Below the pieces are notes generated by a model. The model was given only the letters and a program-made list of their open reading frames with translations, did not search any database and had not been told where the DNA came from. A DNA stretch of 64,000 nt from Clostridium septicum (GTDB taxonomy: Bacteria; Bacillota; Clostridia; Clostridiales; Clostridiaceae). The stretch lies in contig NZ_CP023671.1 in NCBI RefSeq assembly GCF_003606265.1, positions 1,054,001-1,118,000 of the forward strand, given 5' to 3'. Every line of letters begins with the position of its first letter. Within the stretch, counting starts at the first letter, position 1. Below are positions 36,169-44,812 of the stretch, piece after piece. The position numbers and the translations under genes are program-made.

Positions 36169-36711
36169 TTATTCCTCCCATCCCTTATATGCAACAATTA
36201 TACTTTTTAGATTATTAAAGCTTTTAATCCAGCTATCAAAAGTATTCTCAAGATTTCTAAAATCCTTTATAGTACAATATTCTAAATCAATAAAACTTTT
36301 ATATTCTTTGGAATCATTTATTAGTGGATTATTTACTAACTCCATATCGTAACTATTTAAAGATTCGTCTAAATCTCTTAAAAGCTTAATTGCATTAATT
36401 AGGTTATGTCCTGGATTTATAATTCCTCTGGATTTAATATACTGTTCAGTAGGCTTGTCCTCAGTAACTATTTCCCTTACTGCTTCATCTGAAAACCATA
36501 CTTCGTTCTTCTTTACGTATTTACATTTTTTTAATTCATACATTGAAATAATTTTATGTTTTAATAGACATTCTAAGAATACGCCCCCCATATGCATTGC
36601 AATAATCCTATGGTCATCACCTAGATTAAAAATTCTCATATAATCTCTTAGCCTTTCCTTAAAAGTAATTTGAAAATCTTCTTCTATGTCTTTAAAATCT
36701 TCTAATCTCAT
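36169..36711 (-). CDS. HEPN-like protein, partner of the KGGVGR ATPase
   Basis: The 180-residue helical protein reads RIIAMHMGGVFLECLLKHKI (about 35-54), then GHNLINAIKLLRDLDE (about 101-116) and FIDLEYCTIKDF. This is the HEPN pattern x-H-x-x-G-x-x-L-E-x-x-L-K ... G-H-x-L ... RY-like. R35 and H40 form an R-x4-H, although HEPN nucleases more often carry it in the last helix, so RNase activity is uncertain. First gene of a two-gene operon with the ATPase. HEPN proteins are common effectors in abortive infection. GGAG start. Confidence 0.65.
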   Translation of the reverse strand: MRLEDFKDIEEDFQITFKERLRDYMRIFNLGDDHRIIAMHMGGVFLECLLKHKIISMYELKKCKYVKKNEVWFSDEAVREIVTEDKPTEQYIKSRGIINPGHNLINAIKLLRDLDESLNSYDMELVNNPLINDSKEYKSFIDLEYCTIKDFRNLENTFDSWIKSFNNLKSIIVAYKGWEE

Positions 36712-36963
36712 ATTTTCTCCTAAATAACATAATTAATATATACTTCCTGTATTACTTTTATTATATCCTATATATAAATCAGATTAAATATAAAAAATTT
36801 ACATTATTTTAATTATTATAATATTTTTTTTTAATAATTTAAAATTCCACTCTCAAATTATACCATTTTTATCCTTTTATTTGCAAATAAAATTTTAAAA
36901 AGATAAATATTACTCAAAAAAAGAATTTTTTCTAGATATTTATATAATTTCCACAAAATAAAA

Positions 36964-36994
36964 AAAGAAGCCATACAAAATGTATGACTTCTTT
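36964..36994. terminator. Terminator downstream of rpsD
   Basis: AAAGAAG-C-CATACA (36964-36977), AAA, TGTATG-A-CTTCTTT (36981-36994), with A tract to the left that reads as T tract on the minus strand. It ends the rpsD transcript. Confidence 0.8.
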
Positions 36995-37045
36995 CTGTTG
37001 GCAAAATATACTTTAATTTAAGAAGGTATGTAAACTATAGCTATA

Positions 37046-37642
37046 TTATCTAGAATAGAATTCTACTATTAGATTTTCATTAATTTGAATAGGAATCTCT
37101 TCTCTTTGGGGTAATCTTGTATAAGATCCTTTAAAATTATCTAAGTCCTTATTTATATAAGGTAAAATATTACTTTTATTGGTTTGCGCAGCCTCCACAA
37201 AATTAGGAATCTTTCTTGATTTTTCTCTTAATGAGATTTCATCACCTGGTACTAGTTTATATGATGGAATGTCTATCTTCTTTCCATTAACAAGAAGGTG
37301 CCCATGTGTAACCATTTGTCTTGCAGCTCTAATTGAGTTTGCAAATCCCATTCTATACACCATATTGTCTAGTCTAGATTCTAATCTAATAAGTAAGGCT
37401 TCGCCTGTGGTAACACCTTTTTCATTAAACGCATCATAAACATACTTTTCAAATTGTTTTTCTAATACACCATAGTAAGCTCTTAACCTCTGCTTTTCTA
37501 ACAATCTAACTCCATAATCTGATAACTTTTTGTCTGCTCTGCTAGTCCCCTTAATGGCACGGTCCATTGCTTTGGGATGACCAACAACATTTAAACCAAG
37601 TCTTCTGCACATTTTAAAACGTGGTCTTCTATCTTTAGCCAT
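37046..37642 (-). CDS. rpsD: 30S ribosomal protein S4
   Basis: 198 residues of a small-subunit assembly protein that binds 16S rRNA early. The N-terminal domain starts [20 protein letters not shown] and lacks the four zinc-binding Cys of the C-plus form; the S4 RNA-binding domain is [20 protein letters not shown] through [14 protein letters not shown]. It is encoded alone, outside the rpsK-rpoA cluster, so it may be the second, zinc-independent paralogue found in many Clostridia, expressed when zinc is short. The paralogue cannot be checked from this window. Terminator at 36964. Confidence 0.95.
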   Translation of the reverse strand: MAKDRRPRFKMCRRLGLNVVGHPKAMDRAIKGTSRADKKLSDYGVRLLEKQRLRAYYGVLEKQFEKYVYDAFNEKGVTTGEALLIRLESRLDNMVYRMGFANSIRAARQMVTHGHLLVNGKKIDIPSYKLVPGDEISLREKSRKIPNFVEAAQTNKSNILPYINKDLDNFKGSYTRLPQREEIPIQINENLIVEFYSR

Positions 37643-37836
37643 TGTTTACCTCCTTTAAAATTAAACTATGAAGTAATTTTAACATAAACCTCCATTTGTT
37701 GAAAATGATTATCAATATCATAATTCATCTTTTAAGTAAATTATTTTCATATTTCTAATTATTTCTCACTATTTTTACTTTTTACGAGGTTTTTAATATA
37801 TTACTTTATACCTTCTTCTTCCCATAATAAAAAACA

Positions 37837-37872
37837 AAGCAGTACCCCCTATAAAGTTTAGGAATACTGCTT
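37837..37872. terminator. Terminator of the DUF2691-like gene
   Basis: AAGCAGTA (37837-37844) pairs with TACTGCTT (37865-37872), with inner CCTA/TAGG pairs; A tract to the left, read as T tract on the minus strand. Confidence 0.7.
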
Positions 37873-37920
37873 AAAATTAACTAACTTTATTATAAATTTT
37901 TCTTATAAGATCTCCCTTAA

Positions 37921-38376
37921 TTAAAAAGCTAACAAGCTACTTCTAAGGGTCTCTTCTGTTATAGTTTCAGGAATTAAACTTAATTCTTTTAAATTTCTTT
38001 CAATAATCTTTAACTCATCAGAATTCTTACAATATACCTCTAAATAACTGCAATCTGTTACTACTAAAAATATTTCACAATTACCTTCTACAAAATCATT
38101 ATAAGTTTCTATTTGTGGTATATTACTTGTCCCGTATTGTCCAGTAAGTTCTAAAAAAATAACATAATATTTTTCATTACAGATTCTATCATATAGCTCC
38201 CCACCCCTTAATGAAGTAGAATCAAATAACGATTTATACTCATTATCCTTTGAGCATATAATCACCTCATCATTATCCACATGCCAATTATATTTGTGAA
38301 TATCTATTCCTTTTAATATATCAAATAAATATCTGCCCCATTCATTAGGAATATCACATCTTAATCCATTTACCAT
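37921..38376 (-). CDS. DUF2691-like protein
   Basis: The 151-residue acidic protein opens MVNGLRCDIPNEWGRYLFD and continues LKGIDIHKYNWHVDNDEVI, which fits the DUF2691 family as I remember it (I-P-N-x-W-G-x-Y-L). It is soluble, without catalytic motif. Monocistronic, AAAGGAG start and own terminator. Function unknown. Confidence 0.75.
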   Translation of the reverse strand: MVNGLRCDIPNEWGRYLFDILKGIDIHKYNWHVDNDEVIICSKDNEYKSLFDSTSLRGGELYDRICNEKYYVIFLELTGQYGTSNIPQIETYNDFVEGNCEIFLVVTDCSYLEVYCKNSDELKIIERNLKELSLIPETITEETLRSSLLAF

Positions 38377-38678
38377 ATTGAATAATCTCCTTTTAATCCA
38401 TTTATATTTTGTTACCCCAGCAAAACTAAGGATTTTAAGATAATTATAAAGTTAAGCATATTATTTTTCATAATTCCCTAAAAAACTCACCTTATTTTAA
38501 AAACTGTTATACAAATTATATCACCTTAAATGTAAATTTTCACTTAATTATCGAAATTCACTTACATTCCCTTTAATCCTAAAATATAAATTTAAACGAA
38601 TATATTACCTCACATATTCCATGTAATATTTTACAAAATATCCATTAAATATTATAATATTTTCAGAAGGATTTTAAA
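38377..38678. other. Divergent intergenic region
   Basis: About 300 bp between divergent genes, which must hold both promoters. Nothing structured stands out. Confidence 0.35.
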
Positions 38679-39317
38679 ATGACTAAAATAAATAACAAAA
38701 ACAAACTTCTACTACTTATAATTTCACTTATTTTAATATTTCTAGCATTAGTAAATACTACAAGATTAGACTATATATTAATAATATCTGCTGTTGTAGT
38801 TCTTTGTATTGAATTCTTTTGTGATTTCTTACTAAAGACTAATACTACTTGCCAACTTAAATCAAATGAATTTTTTAAGACTTTTTTAAAATTAGAAAAG
38901 TTTAGTTTTGGACTATTTGGGATATTTATATTTTCACTTATAATTGTCAGATTATTTCCTTGGATTATGTTAAGTATTGACATTAATAATAGTTATTTTT
39001 TACCCTTTGAAGTAATTCAAATAGATTACTTCCCTATTATTATTACGATTATATTAACTTTGATAACTAGTATATTCCCTCCAATTATATCTATAAATAA
39101 TTATTTATCTAAAACAAATAAATATATTATTTTATTACAAAATAAATTAAGGATTAGTAGTGTATCTACAATTCTATTAAGGATATCAACTATAACTTCA
39201 TTAATGTTTATTTTGTTAGATTATAAGCTATATAGTATATTAGTTTTAATATTTTCTTTATTATTATCCATCTATATAATTACAAAAATATCCAAAACAG
39301 ATAAAGAATTTAAGTAA
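38679..39317 (+). CDS. Membrane protein of unknown function
   Basis: 212 residues with about seven hydrophobic helices (near 9-25, 29-51, 76-97, 117-138, 160-178, 182-201) and few charged residues. No transporter or enzyme signature. AGAAGG start; strong terminator after it. Confidence 0.65.
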   Translation: MTKINNKNKLLLLIISLILIFLALVNTTRLDYILIISAVVVLCIEFFCDFLLKTNTTCQLKSNEFFKTFLKLEKFSFGLFGIFIFSLIIVRLFPWIMLSIDINNSYFLPFEVIQIDYFPIIITIILTLITSIFPPIISINNYLSKTNKYIILLQNKLRISSVSTILLRISTITSLMFILLDYKLYSILVLIFSLLLSIYIITKISKTDKEFK

Positions 39318-39344
39318 TTATGTAATATGTCTAATTTTTAAAAT

Positions 39345-39391
39345 ACTCCTTCTTGATAAAGAATTTTCCTTAATTCTTACCAAGAAGGAGT
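39345..39391. terminator. Bidirectional terminator between convergent genes
   Basis: ACTCCTTCTTG (39345-39355) with CAAGAAGGAGT (39381-39391), inner AAGAATT/AATTCTT pairs, then TATTTTTTT on the plus strand. Confidence 0.85.
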
Positions 39392-39402
39392 TATTTTTTT
39401 AT

Positions 39403-39855
39403 TTACACAGTTATATTTTTTAATCTTTTTACTATATTTTTAGGTCCCATTATTGTAACTGAATTATTATCTATATGTATAGTAACTCTACTAGAAAATA
39501 AACCAACTTCAAAAGAAGGTTTAAATGTAATAAAATTATCAATTTTACTTTCTGGATAGTATGCCATTTGTGGTAATACAAAATTTATAACTTTAATAAA
39601 TTCCTCAGTATTACTTACTTTTAAGGTTTCTATTTCTATTTTTAAATAAGAAGCGGCACATCCACTAAGAATACCTGACAATATTATACTTAAATAAAAA
39701 AAATCTATATTAGATAACGGTATTTCTAAAATAGGACCTAATATAAAAATATTAAATAAATTCACCAATAAAATTATAAATATAAAAAGCCTAAGCCAGG
39801 TTTCCGAAAAGCCTCGTGTATTAAACTTGCTTGTTTTTTCATAATACTTAAACAT
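39403..39855 (-). CDS. Two-helix membrane protein of unknown function
   Basis: The start is placed at ATG 39855 (GGAGGAG 6 bases upstream) instead of 39882. The 150-residue product has two membrane helices (about 20-42 and 51-71) and a soluble C-terminal domain of about 75 residues with alternating strands (FKPSFEVGLFSSRVTIHIDN). It resembles the gene at 29871 in layout. Not recognised. Confidence 0.65.
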   Translation of the reverse strand: MFKYYEKTSKFNTRGFSETWLRLFIFIILLVNLFNIFILGPILEIPLSNIDFFYLSIILSGILSGCAASYLKIEIETLKVSNTEEFIKVINFVLPQMAYYPESKIDNFITFKPSFEVGLFSSRVTIHIDNNSVTIMGPKNIVKRLKNITV

Positions 39856-40069
39856 AGTATCTCCTCCATCTGTTTCTAACAACTTATCTCCTGTAATTTT
39901 ATATTAATTATCCTTTAAATTAATTTACATGAATATATTGGCATAAATTAATTTAAAATGCAATAGTTTATATTACTTTTTATGTATAATATATAAAATT
40001 AATGTATTTTATATGCGAAAAATTTTATTAATATTTAATATTATTCAAAAACATGGATTATATATACTA

Positions 40070-40160
40070 TTTAATAGCAATATATCCAATATCCCTCAAT
40101 ATCTCCGGGGACAGGCGGTTCTACATTAACATAATTTAATAGCAATATATCTAATATCCC
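40070..40160. repeat. Two 26-bp direct repeats
   Basis: 40070-40095 and 40135-40160 are identical except for one base (core AATAGCAATATAT-C/T-YAATATCCC). The sequence between them includes CTCCGGGGACAGGCGGTT, out of keeping with the AT-rich surroundings. No gene is seen; perhaps a relic of a transposed element. Confidence 0.6.
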
Positions 40161-40191
40161 CCCCTAATTTCTACTCATATCTATAAACAAA

Positions 40192-40229
40192 AAATTCCTA
40201 ATGTAAAATATATTTTTCACTAGGAATTT
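40192..40229 (-). terminator. Terminator downstream of the Cys-rich peptide gene
   Basis: AAATTCCTA (40192-40200) with TAGGAATTT (40221-40229), followed on the minus strand by a T tract (TTTTTTG). It supports real transcription of the small ORF at 40267. Confidence 0.7.
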
Positions 40230-40266
40230 CTTAATTTATTATAAGGTCAATAAATAATTGTAAAAA

Positions 40267-40377
40267 TTAACAACACCCGAAACAACAACAACATCTACAA
40301 CATCTACAACATCTACAACATCTACAACAACAACATCTACAGCATCTACGGCAGCAACAACATCTACACCATTGCAT
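40267..40377 (-). CDS. 36-residue Cys/Arg-rich peptide
   Basis: Start ATG at 40377, preceded by AGAGGTGATTAGGT (ribosome binding site about eight bases away); stop at 40267-40269; terminator at 40192-40229. The peptide has 23 Cys and 8 Arg and only Met, Gln, Trp, Phe and Gly besides; it begins MQWCRCCCCRRCC and ends CCCCFGCC. The middle consists of repeated Arg-Cys-Cys units encoded by a TGTTGTAGA-type microsatellite. No signal peptide. Such density suggests metal binding or a disulfide-rich packing protein. It could also be an accidental ORF through a triplet repeat, but both expression signals argue against this. Confidence 0.6.
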   Translation of the reverse strand: MQWCRCCCCRRCCRCCCCRCCRCCRCCRCCCCFGCC

Positions 40378-40443
40378 ACCTAATCACCTCTCATCTTTTG
40401 TATACTACAATATATTCATTACCATACATAATTGTTACTAAGT

Positions 40444-40786
40444 GAGTCTCCAAATTTTACATTTGGCAAGACGAACTTACTCAGTGAGCCAATGCGAATC
40501 GAGTTTCCTCTGAATCTCCAAATTTTACATTTGGCAAGACGAACTTACTCAGCGAGCCAATGCGAATCGAGTTTCCTCTGAGTCTCCAAATTTTACATTT
40601 GGCAAGACGAACTTACTCAGTGAGCCAATGCGAATCGAGTTTCCTCTGAATCTCCAAATTTTACATTTGGCAAGACGAACTTACTCAGTGAGCCAATGCG
40701 AATCGAGTTTCCTCTAAGTCTCCAAATTTTACATTTGGCAAGACGAACTTACTCAGCGAGCCAATGCGAATCGAGTTTCCTCTGAA
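40444..40786. repeat. Tandem array: five copies of a 68-bp unit
   Basis: The unit begins at TCTCCAAATTTTACATTTGG, recurring at 40447, 40515, 40583, 40651 and 40719, exact period 68, and a sixth start degenerates at 40787. Copies differ at only one to three positions (GTGAG or GCGAG; GAATC or GAGTC). Each unit holds the palindrome CCAAAT-N5-ATTTGG and CTCAGTGAG. No spacer differs, so it is not CRISPR. 68 is not a multiple of three, so it is not a coding repeat. Confidence 0.95.
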
Positions 40787-40906
40787 TTTCCAGAAATACG
40801 TAAACATAGATTTACTAAAGATTTTTCTTGGGGATTCTATTGCACAGAGATACAGGAACAAGCAGAAAAATGGGCTAGTAAATTTAATACTTCAATATAT
40901 AATTAG
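40787..40906 (+). pseudogene. DUF3990-domain gene remnant (C-terminal end)
   Basis: An open frame without start reads FPEIRKHRFTKDFSWGFYCT then EIQEQAEKWASKF and stops at 40904-40906. The D-F-x-x-G-F-Y-x-T ... Q-A-x-x-W-A pattern is that of DUF3990 proteins, which resemble ADP-ribosyltransferases. The upstream part of the gene is replaced by the 68-bp repeat array, whose sixth copy breaks off exactly at this point. Only about 39 codons remain. Confidence 0.7.
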
Positions 40907-40927
40907 AACCTAGTTTTTACTAGGTTC
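40906..40927 (+). terminator. Intrinsic terminator
   Basis: GAACCTAGT (40906-40914), TTTT, ACTAGGTTC (40919-40927), then CTTTTTAT. It once ended the DUF3990 gene and lies between it and the convergent mupG. Confidence 0.8.
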
Positions 40928-40941
40928 CTTTTTATAAAAAT

Positions 40942-42012
40942 CTAAACTTCTACAAATATAAATTTTGTATTTCCTTTTATATGCTTTAATAAATATAAAT
41001 CTTCCTTTATAACTTCACAAACTACATTGCTTCTTTCATCTACCTTTACATCTCTAATAAAAATTTGAACTTCACCGCAATACCTTTTATATAATTCATT
41101 ATCTATAGTAACCATTCCACCACTATAACTATAAGAATCATTTTTCCTAGCTTTTACATCTTGTCCTCTAACTGTAGCTGATCTTATTACAACATCAGAA
41201 TAATCTACTCTATTACAATGAATATTTCCAAATAATATTGCCTTTTCTTTTTCAGTTATATTTTTATCTGTTTTAACTCTTAAAGTTACACACTCATCAC
41301 TTAACTTAGCCACAGATTTTATTTCATCTATACTGCAATAAGCATCTGAAAAGTAAATATCATCAACACCTAAAGCTATAAGATGATTCCAAGACATTTC
41401 CGCACTTCCTAATCTATGACACTCTAATGTAGGAAGTCCATCATATATAGGACCTCTTCTTTGATTATTAGAAGGTACAAATGCTGCCACTTTTAATCCA
41501 TAACTTTTTAAAATTTTGTTTTGATTTATAAAATAATCCTCTCCTAGGCCTGTGTACTTTTTAGGATAATAATTATGAGTACATTTTATATTATTAAAAT
41601 TAGCCCCTAATTCCTTAAGCTTTTTTAAATCATCTAAAGTTATAGTACTAGCATTTAAATCTATTTCTAACCCATAGGAATTATTGCTAAGCTTTGCAAT
41701 TTTATTTATATCATATCCAAAATCTAACCTTATACTTTTTACTCCAAGCCTTTTAAAGTATTCATAGTCATCTTCTATTCCAATAAATTTAAATACCTTT
41801 GGTGATATATCTGCTGTTATATCCATTCCTAATGCTGAGGCTTTATCTACCACAAGGCAAAACTCTCTTACTACCTCTGAATAATCCATTTCTGGAATAT
41901 GAAGAGATGTAAATACTTCCTTAAAGCCATAATTATTAGCAATATCTAAATACTCTAAGTTTTTTTCTAACGTATAATCTAATCCAAAATAAATTGATAT
42001 TCCTTTAGCCAT
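40942..42012 (-). CDS. mupG: MupG family 6-phospho-N-acetylmuramidase (DUF871)
   Basis: 356 residues, the usual length for the DUF871/MupG family, which splits MurNAc-6-phosphate from glycans in the cytoplasm during cell-wall recycling. The N-terminal TIM barrel starts KGISIYFGLDYTLEKNLEYL and contains EVFTSLHIPEMD, IRLDFGYD, LEIDLNAST and THNYYPKKYTGLG; the C-terminal domain is the cyclophilin-like part (VRGQDVKARKNDSYSYSGG). It lies behind the PTS gene at 42092 with an 79-bp gap that holds a hairpin. Together they import and process MurNAc compounds. Confidence 0.9.
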   Translation of the reverse strand: MAKGISIYFGLDYTLEKNLEYLDIANNYGFKEVFTSLHIPEMDYSEVVREFCLVVDKASALGMDITADISPKVFKFIGIEDDYEYFKRLGVKSIRLDFGYDINKIAKLSNNSYGLEIDLNASTITLDDLKKLKELGANFNNIKCTHNYYPKKYTGLGEDYFINQNKILKSYGLKVAAFVPSNNQRRGPIYDGLPTLECHRLGSAEMSWNHLIALGVDDIYFSDAYCSIDEIKSVAKLSDECVTLRVKTDKNITEKEKAILFGNIHCNRVDYSDVVIRSATVRGQDVKARKNDSYSYSGGMVTIDNELYKRYCGEVQIFIRDVKVDERSNVVCEVIKEDLYLLKHIKGNTKFIFVEV

Positions 42013-42034
42013 GTCCTTCCCCCTAGAATCAATA

Positions 42035-42059
42035 AGGGATGCTAAAAATAAGCATCCCT
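42035..42059 (-). promoter_or_regulatory. Intercistronic hairpin between murP and mupG
   Basis: AGGGATGCT (42035-42043) with AGCATCCCT (42051-42059), seven-base loop, no T tract behind it on the minus strand. More likely an mRNA-processing or stability element than a full terminator. Confidence 0.5.
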
Positions 42060-42091
42060 AATATTTATATAATTTCCTAAAGAATATAAAA

Positions 42092-43459
42092 TTATTCTTC
42101 ATCAACAGGATCTTCAAAACCTAATAATGCAGTAAAAATATATCCGGCTATATAAGATACTAATACACCTATTAAAAATACAAACATCTTCCCATCTGAA
42201 ATTAATAAAGCTAAAGGTAAACCTGAAACTCCCATAGCTACTGCTCCAACTTTAAGTGCTGCCATTGTTGCACCGCCTACAGCTGCTCCTAGACAAGCTC
42301 CTAAGAAAGGTTTTCCAAGTGGAAGAGTTACACCATATATTAAAGGTTCTCCTATTCCTAAAAATCCTGGTACTAATCCATTCTTTGCAGTTTTCTTTAA
42401 ACCTTTATTTTTAGTTTTCTTAACTACTGCCAATGTTGCTCCAACTTGAGCCATACCTGCTGTTGCTAAAATTGGAAGTAATACTGTATATCCAACATTA
42501 GCTATTAAATCAGCATGTATTGGAGTTAATGCTTGATGCATTCCTGTCATAACAAGAGGTAAGAATAACCCACCTGATAATGCTCCTGAGAAAATTGCAA
42601 CTATCATATTATCAGAAGCTACAGTTTCAGCTACTATAGTTCCTATACCATCAGATATAAATCCGCCTACTGGTTGTAAAATAAATAATGCTGCCAAAAC
42701 AGAAATAGTAAGTGTAACTAATGGAGTTACAAATAAATCTAAAATATCAGGAACAACCTTCCTACAATACTTCTCAACAAAAGAAGCTAATAAAACTACT
42801 AAAATTACAGATATAATACCGCCTCTACCTGGAGTTAATTCCTTTCCAAAAAGATTTATATTTGCAAGAGCTGATGATGATAAAATACCACCAAGAACTC
42901 CACCCATCATTGGCATTTGAGAACCAAATTCCTTAGCTGCATTTACACCAACTAATATTGGTAAAATGGCAAATACACCATTTCCTATAAGACCAATAAT
43001 TTGTGCTGCTGTTGTTTCCTTATAAACTTCCCCAAAATAAACACCAGCTATATTATTTATTGCAAGCACTAAACCACATGCTACGAATAAAGGAATTAAT
43101 GGAATAAAAATATTTCCTATTTTCCTAAGAGAATTTTTAAACTTAGTATTATTTTTTTCCTTTAATTCAGCTTTAGTTTTAATAACAGCTTCCTTACCTA
43201 TAACCACTGGTTGCCCAACAATCTTTTTAACTTCTTCTGTTACCTTATTAGACTTTCCAGGACCATAAATAACCTGCAACTGCCCCTTAACCTCAACAAC
43301 ACCTAAAGCTCCTTCCGAATTTTTAATTCCTTGAATATCAGCTTTAGAAGAATCTTTAAGCTCCAATCTGCAACGAGTCATACAATTACTAACGGACTTG
43401 ATATTTTCCTTTCCACCAACAAAATCAACTAGCAGTTTTGCAATTTCTTGATTTGTCAT
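42092..43459 (-). CDS. murP: PTS N-acetylmuramic acid-type EIIBC component
   Basis: About 455 residues of a phosphotransferase permease. The EIIB domain (1-80) has the phosphorylated Cys in SNCMTRCRLEL; the EIIC domain (about 110-450) has about ten membrane helices and the sugar-site motif GFLGIGEPLIYGVTLP. There is no fused EIIA, as in MurP, so it borrows the glucose-type EIIA. Assignment to MurNAc rests on the coupled mupG; by motif alone it belongs to the glucose/sucrose/MurNAc EIIBC group. ATG 43459 is chosen as start because GTGGGAT lies just upstream; the longer frame starts inside AAAGGAATG. Confidence 0.87.
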   Translation of the reverse strand: MTNQEIAKLLVDFVGGKENIKSVSNCMTRCRLELKDSSKADIQGIKNSEGALGVVEVKGQLQVIYGPGKSNKVTEEVKKIVGQPVVIGKEAVIKTKAELKEKNNTKFKNSLRKIGNIFIPLIPLFVACGLVLAINNIAGVYFGEVYKETTAAQIIGLIGNGVFAILPILVGVNAAKEFGSQMPMMGGVLGGILSSSALANINLFGKELTPGRGGIISVILVVLLASFVEKYCRKVVPDILDLFVTPLVTLTISVLAALFILQPVGGFISDGIGTIVAETVASDNMIVAIFSGALSGGLFLPLVMTGMHQALTPIHADLIANVGYTVLLPILATAGMAQVGATLAVVKKTKNKGLKKTAKNGLVPGFLGIGEPLIYGVTLPLGKPFLGACLGAAVGGATMAALKVGAVAMGVSGLPLALLISDGKMFVFLIGVLVSYIAGYIFTALLGFEDPVDEE

Positions 43460-43707
43460 AATATCCCACATTCCTTTCGTTTTATATAAACTTTGCTACT
43501 TACTAAAATATATTTAAATACAAAACTTTTATTACAAAATTCACGAATTTATATTAAATAATATCTACAGTAAAAAAACACTTTATTTCCAATTTTATGT
43601 TATAATTTACATATAGAGATATTTTCTACAATAAAATAAATACTACGTACCTTTATAAATATAACTAATATTTCTAAAAATAAATTTTAATTTTTGGGGG
43701 TGCTACA

Positions 43708-43989
43708 ATGTTAAAAAATAAATATGTCCTATATCCAGAGAGTAAGTTAGAAAGTAAACATGAAATTGAAATGTTTTGTAAAAACTATTTTACTGATTTA
43801 GGTTATACTACTGAAATCGTAAATGAATCTGAAAAGTTTTATTTATATTTAAAAATTAATGATTCACTATTTAGAGTACACCTTAGATTATTGGGACCAG
43901 CTTTAGACAAATATAAGATTCCTTTAGATGCAACAATTAGTTCTGTAGTTGTAGATCAACAATTAGTAATAGAAAAAATAGATGAGTAA
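43708..43989 (+). CDS. Small protein of unknown function
   Basis: The 93-residue soluble protein alternates strands and helices (ESKLESKHEIEMFCKNYFTD, then EKFYLYLKINDSLFRVHLR). GGGGGTG precedes the start. It resembles small DUF4318-type proteins in size and layout, but I cannot confirm that. Divergent from murP; terminator at 44148. Confidence 0.6.
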   Translation: MLKNKYVLYPESKLESKHEIEMFCKNYFTDLGYTTEIVNESEKFYLYLKINDSLFRVHLRLLGPALDKYKIPLDATISSVVVDQQLVIEKIDE

Positions 43990-44147
43990 TTTAAGTAAAT
44001 GAGATTTTAAAATATTAAAAGAACTTTATCAATAAATATTTTCACTTAAATTATCTAGATAAAAAGGAGCTAAATTAAAATAACTTTTCCTATAAGATCG
44101 ATTTACCCTTTATAGGCTTAAAATAAAATATCTAACTAAAATAATAA

Positions 44148-44177
44148 AACCAGTAGAAATTTTAAATTCTACTGGTT
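44148..44177. terminator. Bidirectional terminator
   Basis: AACCAGTAGAA (44148-44158) with TTCTACTGGTT (44167-44177), then ATTTTTT on the plus strand. It overlaps the stop codon of the minus-strand gene at 44176. Confidence 0.8.
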
Positions 44178-44361
44178 ATTTTTTAATTTCAAATCTATTT
44201 CCTGTTTTTGCGTATATTATAACAAAAATTATTGAAACAACCAATAAAGTAATTTCAATATTAGATAATATACTCATCATTAAAATATCACTTAAAATAA
44301 ATAATCCTATACAGAATGCACTAACAAACATAAATTTACCCATGAATTCACATAAAAGCAT
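44176..44361 (-). CDS. Small two-helix membrane protein
   Basis: 61 residues with two membrane helices (about 8-30 and 34-52) and a basic tail NRFEIKK. The ribosome binding site is weak (GGATAAG). Not recognised; moderate confidence that it is translated. Confidence 0.5.
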   Translation of the reverse strand: MLLCEFMGKFMFVSAFCIGLFILSDILMMSILSNIEITLLVVSIIFVIIYAKTGNRFEIKK

Positions 44362-44463
44362 TAGTTTCTTATCCAGAAAATCATTTTACATTTTCTATAT
44401 TATTATGATATAATTTGTAAATAAGCTAAATATTTATAAATTTAAAAGAACGAGGTAATCATA

Positions 44464-44754
44464 ATGAAAAAATCAGCTAGAAGAGAAGTTTCTTTTATAA
44501 ATTCTATTTTTTATATTATAGTTTCTATTTTTATTATTTCTTTAGAAAAATTATTGTCAAAGAATACTACTATAAAATTATCTTTTACCTTCTCAATAGT
44601 TGCTATTTTAAGTTATGTTTTAGCTTTTAAAATAATATCTCCTTCATTTAATAGTATAAAATTAGGCAAACTTTTATTCCAAGTCATTCCACTATTTATT
44701 GGGATAATTATAGTTACATCCTTTATTTTAAAGATTTTATCAGTTTTTAAATAA
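44464..44754 (+). CDS. Small membrane protein
   Basis: 96 residues with three membrane helices (about 12-28, 38-55 and 71-92) and a basic start KKSARRE. GAGG ribosome binding site. Function unknown. Confidence 0.6.
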   Translation: MKKSARREVSFINSIFYIIVSIFIISLEKLLSKNTTIKLSFTFSIVAILSYVLAFKIISPSFNSIKLGKLLFQVIPLFIGIIIVTSFILKILSVFK

Positions 44755-44812
44755 TTAAACTTTTATATAAGTTATATAAAATATCTAGTGTAACGACTAA
44801 ATAATAAAAAAA

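Noticed and set aside
35322..36352. Several plus-strand ORFs inside the ATPase and HEPN genes
   Set aside because: Shadows of minus-strand genes with clear motifs; codon use is non-clostridial and no ribosome binding sites precede them.
40270..40377. Plus-strand Thr/Ser-rich reading of the CAACATCTA repeat
   Set aside because: No start codon with a ribosome binding site on that strand; the minus-strand reading has both and a terminator.
40444..40786. CRISPR array
   Set aside because: The units are contiguous 68-bp copies without unique spacers, and no cas gene is present.
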